Of a DNA stretch of 64,000 nt, positions 54,597 through 63,471 are shown in pieces; the first letter of the stretch is position 1, and each line of letters opens with the position of its first letter. The translations under genes and the position numbers were made by a program. The notes beneath the pieces are model-generated. The model was given only the letters and a program-made list of their open reading frames with translations, did not search any database and was not told where the DNA came from. This DNA is from Pedomonas sp051304405 (GTDB lineage: Bacteria; Pseudomonadota; Alphaproteobacteria; Sphingomonadales; Sphingomonadaceae). The stretch is from NCBI RefSeq assembly GCF_051304405.1, contig NZ_JBPPGG010000002.1, forward strand, positions 558,001 to 622,000, read 5' to 3'.

Positions 54597-54661
54597 ATTC
54601 AATTATTAATTCAAAATTACTTTTCAACAAGACGGACGACACAAAAACAATCTGGATCATA

Positions 54662-54686
54662 CGGGAGGGGATACACTCCCCTCCCG
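54662..54686. terminator. Hairpin between the AT-rich gene and valS
   Basis: Stem CGGGAGGGGA (54662-54671) with TCCCCTCCCG (54677-54686), 5-base loop, between two converging genes. No strong T run on either side, so its terminator role is plausible but not certain. Confidence 0.5.
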
Positions 54687-54705
54687 ACAACCTTGTTCGT
54701 CCGGC

Positions 54706-57354
54706 TCAGCCCAGGGTCTTGAGCGCCTTCTCCAGCCGCTCGGCCTGGGCGGCGAGATCGGCCAGCTTCTCGCGGGCTTCCTCGACCACCTCGGGCCTGG
54801 CCTTTTCGAGGAACGCCGGGTTGTTCAGCCGGCCCTCGATGCCGCCCATTTCCTTACGGGTCTTCTCCAGGCTCTTGGCGAGGCGCGCCTTCTCCGCCGC
54901 CAGGTCGATGATGTCGGCCACAGGCAGCAGGTAGGTGGCTTCCTCCACCACCACCTGGATCGCGCCCGCGTCCACGCCCTCGCCCGGGTTGATGCTCTCG
55001 AGGCGCGCCAGGCGCAGGAGCGCAGGCTCGTAGTGCTTGAGGCGCACGATGGTCTCGGCCTTCGCGCCCGTCACCACTGCGTTGATCTTCGCCGACGGCG
55101 GCACGTTCAGCTCGGTGCGGGCCGAGCGGATCGCCGAGATCAGCTGGATCAGCCAGGAGACATCCCCCGCCGCCTCCGCATCGACCGCGTCCGCCGGGAC
55201 GCTGGGCCACGCGGCGGTGATCAGCCGGGTGTCCCGGGACTCGCCAAGGGCGTTCCACAGCTCCTCGGTGATGAACGGCATGATCGGGTGGAGCATGACC
55301 AGAATCTGGTCCAGCACCCAGCCGGCAACGGCGCGGGTCTCCGCCGCCTCACCCTCGCTCTCGCCGTTCAGGATCGGCTTGATCAGCTCCAGATACCAGT
55401 CGCAGAACCGGTCCCACACGAAGCTGTAGATGGTGTTGGCGATGTCGTCGAAACGGTAGGCGGCATAGGCCTGCTCCACCCGGGCGACGGTTGCCGCCAC
55501 CTCGCTGATGATCCAGCGGTTGATGGTGAGCGACGCCTTGGGCGGGGTCGGCCCTTCCGAGCCGCCAATGCCGTTCATCTGGCAGAAGCGCGAGGCGTTC
55601 CACAGCTTGGTGCCGAAGTTGCGGTAGCCCTGGATGCGGGCCTCCGACAGCTTGATGTCGCGGCCCTGGCTTTCCATGGCGCACATGAAGAAGCGCAGCG
55701 CGTCCGCGCCGTACTTGTCCATGAGGGTGAGCGGATCGACCACGTTGCCCTTGGACTTGGACATCTTCTGCCCCTTCTCGTCGCGGACGAGGCCGTGGCA
55801 GTAGACGGTGTGGAAGGGCTCCTTCCCCATGAACTCGATGCCCTGCATCATCATGCGGGCCACCCAGAAGAAGATGATGTCGAAGCCCGTCACCAGCACG
55901 TCGGTCGGGTAGTGACGCTTCAGCGTCTCGGTCTGCTCCGGCCAGCCGAGGGTGCCGAACGGCCACAGCGCCGAGGAGAACCAGGTGTCGAGCACGTCCG
56001 GGTCCCGGGTGAGCGTCACATCCAGCCCGCACTTCTCGTGGGCGAGCCGGTAGGCCTCCTCCTCGGTCTCGGCGACGAACACGGAGCCGTCCGGCGCGTA
56101 CCAGGCCGGGATCTGGTGACCCCACCACAGCTGGCGGGAGACGCACCACGGCTCGATGTTCTCCATCCAGTTGTAATAGGTCTTGGACCAGCCTTCGGGC
56201 ACGAACTTCGTCCTGCCCGAGCGCACCGCCTCGATGGCGGGCTGGGCCAGAGTCTTGGCGTCCACGTACCACTGGTCGGTGAGCCACGGCTCGATCACCA
56301 CGCCCGAGCGGTCGCCATAGGGCATCTGAATGGTCTTGGGCTCGATCTTCTCGACGAAGCCGGCCGCCTCCAGATCGGCCACCAGCGCCTTGCGGGCCTC
56401 GAAGCGGTCCATGCCGACATACTTGCTGGGCACGCCCTCGGCGGCGATGACGCGGGCCTCGGCGTCGAAGATGTTGATCATCGGCAGCTTGTGGCGCTGG
56501 CCGACGGCGAAGTCGTTGAAATCATGGGCGGGCGTGATCTTCACCGCGCCCGAGCCCAGCTCGGGGTCGGCCCACTCGTCGGCGACGATGGGGATGAGCC
56601 GCCCGGTCAGCGGGTGGCGGATCATCTTGCCGACGATGTCCTTGTAGCGCTCGTCCTCCGGGTGCACCGCCACGGCCGTATCGCCCAGCATGGTCTCGGG
56701 ACGGGTGGTCGCCACCACGATGAAGCGGGAGGGATCGTCCGCCAGCGGGTACTTGAGGTGGGTGAAGGTGCCCTGCACCTCGCGCATCTCCACTTCAAGG
56801 TCGGAGATGGCGGACTTGAACTTGGGGTCCCAGTTGACCAGCCGCTTGTCGCGGTAGAGCAGGCCCTTGTTGTAGAGGTCGACAAACACCTTGGTGACGG
56901 CCTTCGAGAGGCCCTCGTCCATGGTGAAGCGCTCGCGCGACCAGTCGCACGAGGCCCCGAGGCGGCGCAGCTGGCGGGTGATGGCCCCGCCCGACTCCGC
57001 CTTCCACGACCACACCCGCTCCAGGAATTTCTCGCGGCCCAGATCGGTGCGCTTCACGCCCTCGGCGTCCAGCTGGCGCTCGACGACCATCTGCGTGGCG
57101 ATGCCCGCGTGGTCGGTACCCGGCTGCCAGAGCACGTCGTAGCCCTTGAGGCGGTGATAGCGCACCAGCACGTCCTGCAAGGTGTTGTTGAGCGCGTGGC
57201 CCATGTGCAGCGAGCCGGTCACATTGGGCGGCGGGATGACGATGGTGAAGGTGGGCGCGCCCGGGCGCTGCCCGGCCTTGAAGGCCCCGGACTCTTCCCA
57301 GGCCTTGTACCACTTGGCTTCAATGGCGGACGGTTCGTAAGTCTTTTCAAGCAT
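54706..57354 (-). CDS. valS: Valyl-tRNA synthetase
   Basis: An 882-residue class I synthetase. I chose ATG at 57354 because AGAGG lies 9 bases upstream. It has PPPNVTGSLHMGHALNN (HIGH), the GQKMSKSKGN loop, editing-domain TTRPETMLGDTAV and a C-terminal coiled coil (LAKSLEKTRKEMGGIEGRL ... LADLAAQAERLEKALKTLG) typical of ValS. Converges on the AT-rich secreted protein gene. Confidence 0.95.
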   Translation of the reverse strand: MLEKTYEPSAIEAKWYKAWEESGAFKAGQRPGAPTFTIVIPPPNVTGSLHMGHALNNTLQDVLVRYHRLKGYDVLWQPGTDHAGIATQMVVERQLDAEGVKRTDLGREKFLERVWSWKAESGGAITRQLRRLGASCDWSRERFTMDEGLSKAVTKVFVDLYNKGLLYRDKRLVNWDPKFKSAISDLEVEMREVQGTFTHLKYPLADDPSRFIVVATTRPETMLGDTAVAVHPEDERYKDIVGKMIRHPLTGRLIPIVADEWADPELGSGAVKITPAHDFNDFAVGQRHKLPMINIFDAEARVIAAEGVPSKYVGMDRFEARKALVADLEAAGFVEKIEPKTIQMPYGDRSGVVIEPWLTDQWYVDAKTLAQPAIEAVRSGRTKFVPEGWSKTYYNWMENIEPWCVSRQLWWGHQIPAWYAPDGSVFVAETEEEAYRLAHEKCGLDVTLTRDPDVLDTWFSSALWPFGTLGWPEQTETLKRHYPTDVLVTGFDIIFFWVARMMMQGIEFMGKEPFHTVYCHGLVRDEKGQKMSKSKGNVVDPLTLMDKYGADALRFFMCAMESQGRDIKLSEARIQGYRNFGTKLWNASRFCQMNGIGGSEGPTPPKASLTINRWIISEVAATVARVEQAYAAYRFDDIANTIYSFVWDRFCDWYLELIKPILNGESEGEAAETRAVAGWVLDQILVMLHPIMPFITEELWNALGESRDTRLITAAWPSVPADAVDAEAAGDVSWLIQLISAIRSARTELNVPPSAKINAVVTGAKAETIVRLKHYEPALLRLARLESINPGEGVDAGAIQVVVEEATYLLPVADIIDLAAEKARLAKSLEKTRKEMGGIEGRLNNPAFLEKARPEVVEEAREKLADLAAQAERLEKALKTLG

Positions 57355-57709
57355 TGGCGTCATCCTCTGGAGGCGGGCACATTTGCCAGACTTCGCCCAA
57401 AGGGGAAAGGCTTTAAGAGAGGTTTTCCAGCACTCCGGGCGACGCACGGCCCCGGCCGCGCGGGGAAGACAGGGCAGCATACACCGGAAAGGACGAGGCG
57501 GAGACCGGGCGTTTCGCGCACAACCGGAGCGGCGTTCCGGGCACACGAACCGGAAACCGCCGGAACCGCCAACGGTTGCGGCCCGCCCCCGCGAGGGGGC
57601 CGCGTGAAAATCCTTGCCTCCGGCCAGTATCCCTTTCAGGGTTTGCGCCCGAGCGGACCGGGACCATGCCCCGGCCCGGAAGACGTTTTGCAGAAGAAGG
57701 GATGAGCCG
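57355..57709. other. 355-bp intergenic region between valS and the M28 peptidase gene
   Basis: GC-rich sequence shared by two divergent genes. I see no clear promoter motif, repeat or coding region. Confidence 0.5.
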
Positions 57710-59488
57710 ATGCGTTTGCAGGGACACAGGCTGAACACCACCATGAGCCGGTCAGGCATGACCCGGTCAGGCATGACCCGGGCGGGCCGGGCCGCGCTGG
57801 CGGCGGCGATGCTGGCCGGCAGTCTGCTGTCGGCAGCGCACGCCGAGTCCCTGCCCAACCTGTCCGCCGAGCGTCTGGAAGCCCATGTGCGTATTCTGGC
57901 GGACGACGCCATGGAAGGCCGTCAGGCTGGCCACCCGGGCTATGACCGCGCCGCCCAGTATGTGGCGGGCCAGCTCCAGGGGCTGGGCCTCAAGCCCGCC
58001 GGTGACACCCCGCAGGCGGGCGGTCTCGACGGCTACTTCCAGAAGGTGACGCTCCAGGGCGCCAAGCGTGTCGCCGAAGGCGCGGCGCTCACCCTGCGCA
58101 CGGCGGACGGCAAGGCCGTGCCCCTCTCCTACCCGGAGGATTTCATCGTCGGCGTCTCCATGACCGAGGCCGAGACCCGCCTCTCCGCCCCGCTGGTGTT
58201 CGCGGGCTTCGGCATCGACGCGCCCGAGCGCGGCTACAACGACTATGCGGGCCTCGACGTGAAGGGCAAGATCGTGGTGCTGCTCTCCGGCACGCCCAAG
58301 GGCTGGGAGAGCGAGATCGCCGCCTACTACGGCGCGGTGAAGGCGCAGACCGCCGCCGCAAAGGGCGCGGTCGGCATCATCACGGTCGCCACCCGCGAGT
58401 CCGAGGAGCACCGCCCCTACAAGAAGTCGCTGGACTACCTCGACACCGAAAGCATGACCTGGGTGGGCGCGGACGGCAAACCGTTCGACCGGGCGCCCGA
58501 GATCCGCGTGACCGCCATCCTGAGCCCGGACGCAGCCAGGACCCTGTTCAAGGGCGCGCCCCGGTCCTACGCGCAGGTGCTCGACGCGGTTGAGAATGAG
58601 GCCTCCGCCAAGGCGCCCGTCGGCAGCTTTGCCCTGCCGGTGACCGCCGAGATCGCCCAGAAGTCCACCCACCGCACGCTGCACAGCGCCAACGTGGCAG
58701 CCCTGCTGGAAGGCAGCGACCCGGCGCTGAAGAACGAATATGTGGTGCTGACCGCCCACCTGGACCACCTCGGCATTGGCAAGGAGGTGAACGGCGACAA
58801 GATCTACAACGGCGCGCTGGACAACGCGACCGGCATCGCCACGCTGATCGAAACCGCCCGCGCCTTTGTCGAGAACGGCACCCGGCCGAAGCGGTCGGTG
58901 CTGTTCGTGGCGGTGACCGCCGAGGAGAAGGGCCTCGTTGGCGCGGACTACTTCGCCCGCACGCCGACCGTGGCCAAGGACGCCATCGTCGCCAACGTGA
59001 ACCTGGACATGCCGGTGCTGCTCTATCCGTTCAAGGACGTGGTGGCTTTCGGCGCGCAGCACTCGACGCTCGGCGACACGGTCGCGCGGGCAGCGGCGCA
59101 GGTGGGCATCGCCCTCAGCCCGGACCCGATGCCCGAGGAAGCCATTTTCGTGCGCTCGGACCACTACCGCTTCGTGCAGCAGGGCGTGCCCTCGGTGATG
59201 CTGATGCCGGGGTTCCAGTCAGCCGACCCGTCGCGCAACGGCGGCGAGCTGTGGATGAACTTCCTCAAGACCACCTACCACCGCCCCAACGACGACCTGA
59301 CCCAGGCCATCGACTGGCAGGCGGGCAAGACGTTCGCCGAGGTAAACTTCCTCATCGCCCGCGATATCGCCAACGCACCCGCGCGCCCCACCTGGCTGCC
59401 CGGCAACTTCTTCGGCCAGAAGTACGGCACGCCCCTCACGGTCGCCGCCGACCCCCACGCCGCTCACCACGGCCACGGGCAGCATTAG
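57710..59488 (+). CDS. Secreted M28 zinc aminopeptidase with PA domain
   Basis: 592 residues from ATG at 57710. A signal peptide covers about 20-45 (AALAAAMLAGSLLSAAHAES). Then come a PA-like insertion (about 130-230) and the M28 catalytic core: TAHLDHLG, NGALDNATGIATL (zinc Asp), VTAEEKGLVGADYF (catalytic Glu), NVNLDMP and FVRSDHYRFVQQG. It should remove amino acids from peptides in the periplasm or outside. The start region has a short tandem duplication (SRSGMTRSGMTRAG). Confidence 0.88.
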   Translation: MRLQGHRLNTTMSRSGMTRSGMTRAGRAALAAAMLAGSLLSAAHAESLPNLSAERLEAHVRILADDAMEGRQAGHPGYDRAAQYVAGQLQGLGLKPAGDTPQAGGLDGYFQKVTLQGAKRVAEGAALTLRTADGKAVPLSYPEDFIVGVSMTEAETRLSAPLVFAGFGIDAPERGYNDYAGLDVKGKIVVLLSGTPKGWESEIAAYYGAVKAQTAAAKGAVGIITVATRESEEHRPYKKSLDYLDTESMTWVGADGKPFDRAPEIRVTAILSPDAARTLFKGAPRSYAQVLDAVENEASAKAPVGSFALPVTAEIAQKSTHRTLHSANVAALLEGSDPALKNEYVVLTAHLDHLGIGKEVNGDKIYNGALDNATGIATLIETARAFVENGTRPKRSVLFVAVTAEEKGLVGADYFARTPTVAKDAIVANVNLDMPVLLYPFKDVVAFGAQHSTLGDTVARAAAQVGIALSPDPMPEEAIFVRSDHYRFVQQGVPSVMLMPGFQSADPSRNGGELWMNFLKTTYHRPNDDLTQAIDWQAGKTFAEVNFLIARDIANAPARPTWLPGNFFGQKYGTPLTVAADPHAAHHGHGQH

Positions 59489-59527
59489 GAACTGGCCGCA
59501 CGATATTTAAATTTATGACTTTTTTTC

Positions 59528-59678
59528 GCAGGGGCCTCGGGCCCCTGCACCCCTTTCCTTTTGGGGCCGCGTTTCCGGCGCACACTGGAGACACGACATA
59601 TAAAAAGGGCCGCGCCCTGCGGGAGCTGCGGCCCTTTCCTACGAATGGGAGGTCGCAGGAGGGGCAAGCCCCTCCTGC
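59528..59678. repeat. Paired-palindrome element, locus E
   Basis: Left hairpin: 59528-59548 (9-bp stem, loop TCG). Right hairpin: 59655-59678 (GCAGGAGGGG/CCCCTCCTGC arms). Between them lies a third stem (AAAGGGCCGC with GCGGCCCTTT, near 59605-59637). It is the most divergent copy: the GCGCGGCCCG block is replaced. It lies between converging M28 and transglutaminase-like genes. Confidence 0.72.
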
Positions 59679-59689
59679 AACAAATCAAA

Positions 59690-60556
59690 TTACGCCCCCG
59701 CCCCTTCCAGCTTCGCCTGCAGTGCCCGGTAGAGGTCCCCGGCGGCTTTCAGGTCACCGGCGCGGGTGTGGAGGTTGACCGTGCCCTGGAACGCCTGCGA
59801 GATCACGGGGCTGAGCGCCTGCACCCGCTCCCGCCACTGCGCCCATTCGGGCTGGGTGGTCAGCGCCTCGCCATAGAGGCCGCCAAACTGCTCGACGAGA
59901 TAGAAGCCGGTGCGATCGGTCGCGGTCTCGAACGAGCCGTCCTCCGGCAGGGCGAAGATGGCGACCGGTACCAGCATGTCGCGCGACGGCAGGATGTGGT
60001 GCACCGGGCGCGCGCCGAAGCCCACCCGCGCCCGCATCCACTGCTCGACACCGACGAGGCCGAGCGTCGGGTCCGCCGGCTGCCAGCTCTCGGTGGTCTC
60101 GTCGAACACCTCCAGCCAGCGGTGGTCGTTGTGCGCAAGGCCGAAGACCGAAGCGCTCGCTCCGTACTGGGCGACCACCTCCTCCGCGTCCTTCTGGCGC
60201 TGCGGACTTTCCGGCTGGATGTTGACCTCGGCGATCTGCCGGGTGCGGATTCCCGCCGCCGTCATCAGGGCGCGGGCGACGCGGGCCTGTTCGGCGCAAT
60301 TGCCGCCCCGGCGCTCGATGATCTCCACCAGGCTGCGGCGGCCGTAGTCCGTGTCCGTCCAGACGAAATTGGCGTTGAGCCAGTCGATGATGCGGCGAGC
60401 CTTGGCCATGCTGGCCGTCTCCGTCCCCACGATCTCGCGGGCGAGACGGTCGATCGCCGCCTGTTCCTCCGCCGCCACGGCAGGCGCGGCAACGGCAGAC
60501 ACGGCGGGCAGCGGCAGGGCGAGAACCGCCGCGACAACGGCAAGGACGGAACGCAT
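59690..60556 (-). CDS. Secreted transglutaminase-like protein
   Basis: 288 residues with a signal peptide (1-24). The papain-like core carries the triad: Cys87 in RRGGNCAEQA, His145 in AHNDHRWLEVFD and Asp162 in QPADPTLG. The Trp before LEV and the NCAEQA helix are typical of bacterial transglutaminase-like domains, which are mostly proteases or amidases rather than cross-linkers. The C-terminal ~120 residues are helical. Substrate unknown. Confidence 0.85.
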   Translation of the reverse strand: MRSVLAVVAAVLALPLPAVSAVAAPAVAAEEQAAIDRLAREIVGTETASMAKARRIIDWLNANFVWTDTDYGRRSLVEIIERRGGNCAEQARVARALMTAAGIRTRQIAEVNIQPESPQRQKDAEEVVAQYGASASVFGLAHNDHRWLEVFDETTESWQPADPTLGLVGVEQWMRARVGFGARPVHHILPSRDMLVPVAIFALPEDGSFETATDRTGFYLVEQFGGLYGEALTTQPEWAQWRERVQALSPVISQAFQGTVNLHTRAGDLKAAGDLYRALQAKLEGAGA

Positions 60557-60943
60557 GACTTGTCTCCGGGCGTCGTGTGGACATGTTTGACAGGCCGGCC
60601 CTCAAGATCAAAGGGCCGAATCCGGCGACGACTAGCCGGCCCGTTCCATATCCACAATGGTTCATCATTTCGCAAACGACGAACAGTGCTGGAACAGCGC
60701 CGGTCGCAGGCGCGCCCTGGCGACTCCGAAGGCCTGCCTGGCGGATTGTGACGGGTTCGGGCGGGCGGATCTGGCGGCGGTTCCCCCCGCCCGCCCCGCC
60801 TGCGCCCCGCTTCGCCTCCAATTTTCCGCCGGACGCCGCAGAATCCCGCCCGGCGCATTGATTGCCAGAAGACGCAATCCTAGCTTTTGCCCCAGAGGCG
60901 AAGCGCATCTTCGCCGCTCCCGTCACGAGTAAGGTGTGGATCA
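60557..60943. other. 387-bp intergenic region between divergent genes
   Basis: Divergent promoter region of the transglutaminase-like gene and the 146-residue gene. I see no convincing promoter, repeat or gene in it. Confidence 0.5.
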
Positions 60944-61384
60944 ATGGAGAGCCTGGGTCGGCGTTTGCGCGCCGCGATCGAACGAGCCATCGACGAGAAG
61001 GAACGGCGTCAGGCGCTGGTGTTCCTGGAATCGCTGAAGCTGGCCATCATGGACCAGATCGAAGCCGGCGAGACCGACCTCGTCTACGAACTGCCCGAGG
61101 CCGTGTACGAGATGCGCTCGCCGCTCAACCCGCTCAACGAGCTGTGGCTCGACTTCGAGGACTGGCTGCGCCACAACGACCTCTCCTCCTCGCTGAAGGC
61201 GGACAAGGGCTTCGGCGAGAGCCACTTCAGCCTGGCGGTCTACCCCGGCCGCTTCGGCCCGGCGCGCAAGGCCGCCAAGGATGATCTGGCCGAGACCTGG
61301 CTGGAGAAGCTGCTGGCCCGGCCGGCCGTCAGCGACGAGACCGCCGACCAGACCTCAACCCCCGAGGCTCCCAAGGACGAGTAG
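60944..61384 (+). CDS. Conserved-looking hypothetical protein
   Basis: 146 residues from ATG at 60944 (AAGG 9 bases upstream). Charged, helical and cytosolic: RRLRAAIERAIDEKERRQAL, LVYELPEAVYEMRSPLNPL then LWLDFEDWLRHNDL (quoted in parts), and a SLAVYPGRFGPARK turn near the end. I do not recognise the family. Base use and start signal look like a real gene. Confidence 0.7.
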   Translation: MESLGRRLRAAIERAIDEKERRQALVFLESLKLAIMDQIEAGETDLVYELPEAVYEMRSPLNPLNELWLDFEDWLRHNDLSSSLKADKGFGESHFSLAVYPGRFGPARKAAKDDLAETWLEKLLARPAVSDETADQTSTPEAPKDE

Positions 61385-61547
61385 GCCCGCCCTGCCAGAC
61401 CGGGCGGACACCCCCCTTTCGCGGCTGTTTCGTCGGGGGGGGATGGCCGCCTCCTGCCAGAAAGCCGCCCCCCTTCGGTCGCGCTGCCGCTATCATGGCG
61501 GGAAAAGCCCGAAGGGCGGCACACTCAGGCAGAGGGGGAGGACGGCC

Positions 61548-62321
61548 ATGACGGTGGACAGTCAGCAATCGGTGCAGGACCGGGTCAGCCCGGAGGAATG
61601 GAAGCTGCGGGTGGAACTGGCGGCAGCATTTCGCCTTGCGGCGCTCTACGGCTGGGATGATCTCATCTTCACCCACATGACCGTGCGGGTGCCGGGCGAG
61701 GCCCACCACTTCCTCATCAACCCGTTCAACCTGATGTTCGAGGAGGTGACGGCCTCCAGCCTCATCAAGATCGACCTGGACGGCAAGCCGGTGGAGCCCA
61801 CCTCCTACCTTGCCAACCCGGCAGGCTTCACCATCCACTCGGCCCTGCACATGGCCCGCGAGGACGCGCACTGCGTCATGCACCTGCACACGCCGCAGGG
61901 ACAGGCAGTCTCCGCCATGGCCGAAGGGCTGATGCCGCTGACGCAGACCGCCATGCTCATCCGCTGGGATCTGGCCTATCACGACTATGAGGGCGTCGCG
62001 ACCGATCTGGGCGAGCGGGAGCGGCTGGTGGCGGACCTGGGCGACAAGCACGCCATGATCCTGCGCAACCACGGCACGCTTGCCGTCGGGCGCACCGTGG
62101 GCGACGCCTTCCTGCGGCTTTACCTGCTGGAGCGGGCCTGTCAGGCCCAGGTGATGGCGCTGTCGGCCGGACGGGACGCCCTCTCCGCCCCGCCGCAGGG
62201 CACGCCCGAGAAGGTGGCGCAGCAGGCGGGCGGAGACAACATCGCGCTGATGGCCCAGATGCTCACCTGGCCTGCCCTCCTCCGCAAGCTGGACCGGATC
62301 GACCCCGGCTATCGCAACTAG
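61548..62321 (+). CDS. Class II aldolase/adducin family protein
   Basis: 257 residues with GGGGAGG 6 bases before the ATG. It shows the class II fold: YGWDDLIFTHMTVRVPG, HFLINPF, the zinc-binding CVMHLHTPQGQAVSAM and a third His in ILRNHGTLAVG. Such proteins act as zinc aldolases or dehydratases on hydroxy acids or sugars. Exact substrate unknown; no sugar-catabolic neighbours. Confidence 0.88.
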   Translation: MTVDSQQSVQDRVSPEEWKLRVELAAAFRLAALYGWDDLIFTHMTVRVPGEAHHFLINPFNLMFEEVTASSLIKIDLDGKPVEPTSYLANPAGFTIHSALHMAREDAHCVMHLHTPQGQAVSAMAEGLMPLTQTAMLIRWDLAYHDYEGVATDLGERERLVADLGDKHAMILRNHGTLAVGRTVGDAFLRLYLLERACQAQVMALSAGRDALSAPPQGTPEKVAQQAGGDNIALMAQMLTWPALLRKLDRIDPGYRN

Positions 62322-62408
62322 GACTTGTGGCCCATGGACGCGGTCGGAGGATTTGGCAAATATTATACGTATTGTCAGTGAAACGATCCGCTTCAGGAGA
62401 GCAAGACC

Positions 62409-62936
62409 ATGATGAATGACACGCCCGACCGCTATGGCGTGCTGACCCGCCTCATCCACTGGACCATGGCCGCGCTGATCGTGCTCCAGTTCCTGAAGCT
62501 GGGCGACTACATCAACGATGGCGAGCACTGGGTGGGCCAGACCATCGTGCCGCTGCACGGCTCGCTCGGCATCCTGCTGTTCGTGCTGATCGTGGTGCGC
62601 CTCGCCTGGGCCGTCAGCCAGCGCGGCCAGCGCCCGGATTACGACGCGCGGCTGCGCCTGCTGGTGAAGGCCGGGCATGGCCTGCTGTACCTGTGCATGA
62701 TCCTGATGCCGCTCTCCGGCATGGCGCGCGGCCTTGGCGCCGGGCGCGGGATCAAGATGTTCGGCTCGCAACTGATCGAGGGCAGTGGCGAGAAGACCGA
62801 ATGGCTGCTGGCCTTCAGCCAGATCCACGCGCCGCTCAGCTGGCTGTTCGTGGCGCTGGCGAGCGGGCACGTTCTGGCTGCCCTCTACCACCACTTCGTG
62901 CTGAAGGATCAGACCCTGCGCCGCATGGCGGGGTAA
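62409..62936 (+). CDS. cybB: Cytochrome b561-type membrane protein
   Basis: 175 residues with four membrane helices. Haem-ligand histidines lie in RLIHWTMAALIVLQF, PLHGSLGILLF, KAGHGLLYLCMIL and ASGHVLAALYHHF. CAGGAG precedes the ATG. It likely moves electrons between quinol and a periplasmic acceptor or dissipates superoxide as in E. coli CybB. Confidence 0.88.
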   Translation: MMNDTPDRYGVLTRLIHWTMAALIVLQFLKLGDYINDGEHWVGQTIVPLHGSLGILLFVLIVVRLAWAVSQRGQRPDYDARLRLLVKAGHGLLYLCMILMPLSGMARGLGAGRGIKMFGSQLIEGSGEKTEWLLAFSQIHAPLSWLFVALASGHVLAALYHHFVLKDQTLRRMAG

Positions 62937-62982
62937 GCGTGCGCGTGCGGGCGGGGCCGCGCCTCTCCCGCACGCCGGACTT

Positions 62983-63324
62983 CTACTTGGTGAAGATCAG
63001 CACCGCCGCGACGACGATGAGCGCAAAGCCCACCGCCTGACGGGCGGTGATCGGCTCGCCGAGATAGGCCCACGAGAACACGGCGAACACCAGCAGGGTG
63101 ATGATCTCCTGCATACCCTTGAGCTGGGCGGCGGAGAAAGTGCCGTGGCCGATGCGGTTGGCGGGCACCTGGAGACAGTACTCAAAGAAGGCGATGCCCC
63201 ACGAGACGAGCACCACCGCCCACAGCGGCGCGGCCTTGAACTTGAGGTGCCCGTACCACGCGAAGGTCATGAACACGTTGGAAGCGACGAGAAGCCCGAT
63301 GGCAGCGTAGGCGGACGTCGGCAT
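62983..63324 (-). CDS. DUF486 (DMT-type) small membrane protein
   Basis: 113 residues from ATG at 63324. Four short hydrophobic segments: AYAAIGLLVASNVFMTFAWYG, LWAVVLVSWGIAFFEYCL, ITLLVFAVFSWAYLG and AVGFALIVVAAVLIF. The family is a short relative of drug/metabolite transporters with unknown substrate. It lies downstream of the enoyl-CoA hydratase-like gene on the same strand with a 147-base gap. Confidence 0.85.
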   Translation of the reverse strand: MPTSAYAAIGLLVASNVFMTFAWYGHLKFKAAPLWAVVLVSWGIAFFEYCLQVPANRIGHGTFSAAQLKGMQEIITLLVFAVFSWAYLGEPITARQAVGFALIVVAAVLIFTK

Positions 63325-63471
63325 AGGAACCCTTCGAGCCCTGGAATACCGGCTTGGCCGTACACCCGTTCGCGGGATCGAGAAAGGGGTTTTTGGAAGG
63401 ATTCCAGCCAGCAACCGCGCCACAGGCACCTGCCAGCCCGAAGCGGGCGCGGCCCCCTCCCCGGCCCGGCG

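Noticed and set aside
55033..57705. Long plus-strand open frame antisense to valS (about 890 residues)
   Set aside because: Low-complexity shadow of valS; ValS HIGH and KMSKS motifs are on the minus strand.
57355..57912. N-terminal extension of ValS beyond 57354
   Set aside because: The extra residues overlap the divergent peptidase gene's control region and start, and are low-complexity; AGAGG spacing supports 57354.
59489..59689. Paired palindromes as simple rho-independent terminators
   Set aside because: Single hairpins could terminate, but the conserved inverted pairing, inner blocks and recurrence at five loci point to a repeat family. Termination may be a side effect.
62341..62400. 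TTGGCA-like sequence before the cytochrome b gene as a sigma-54 site
   Set aside because: The sequence does not keep the GG/GC pair at the required 10-base spacing seen at 47429 and 48818.
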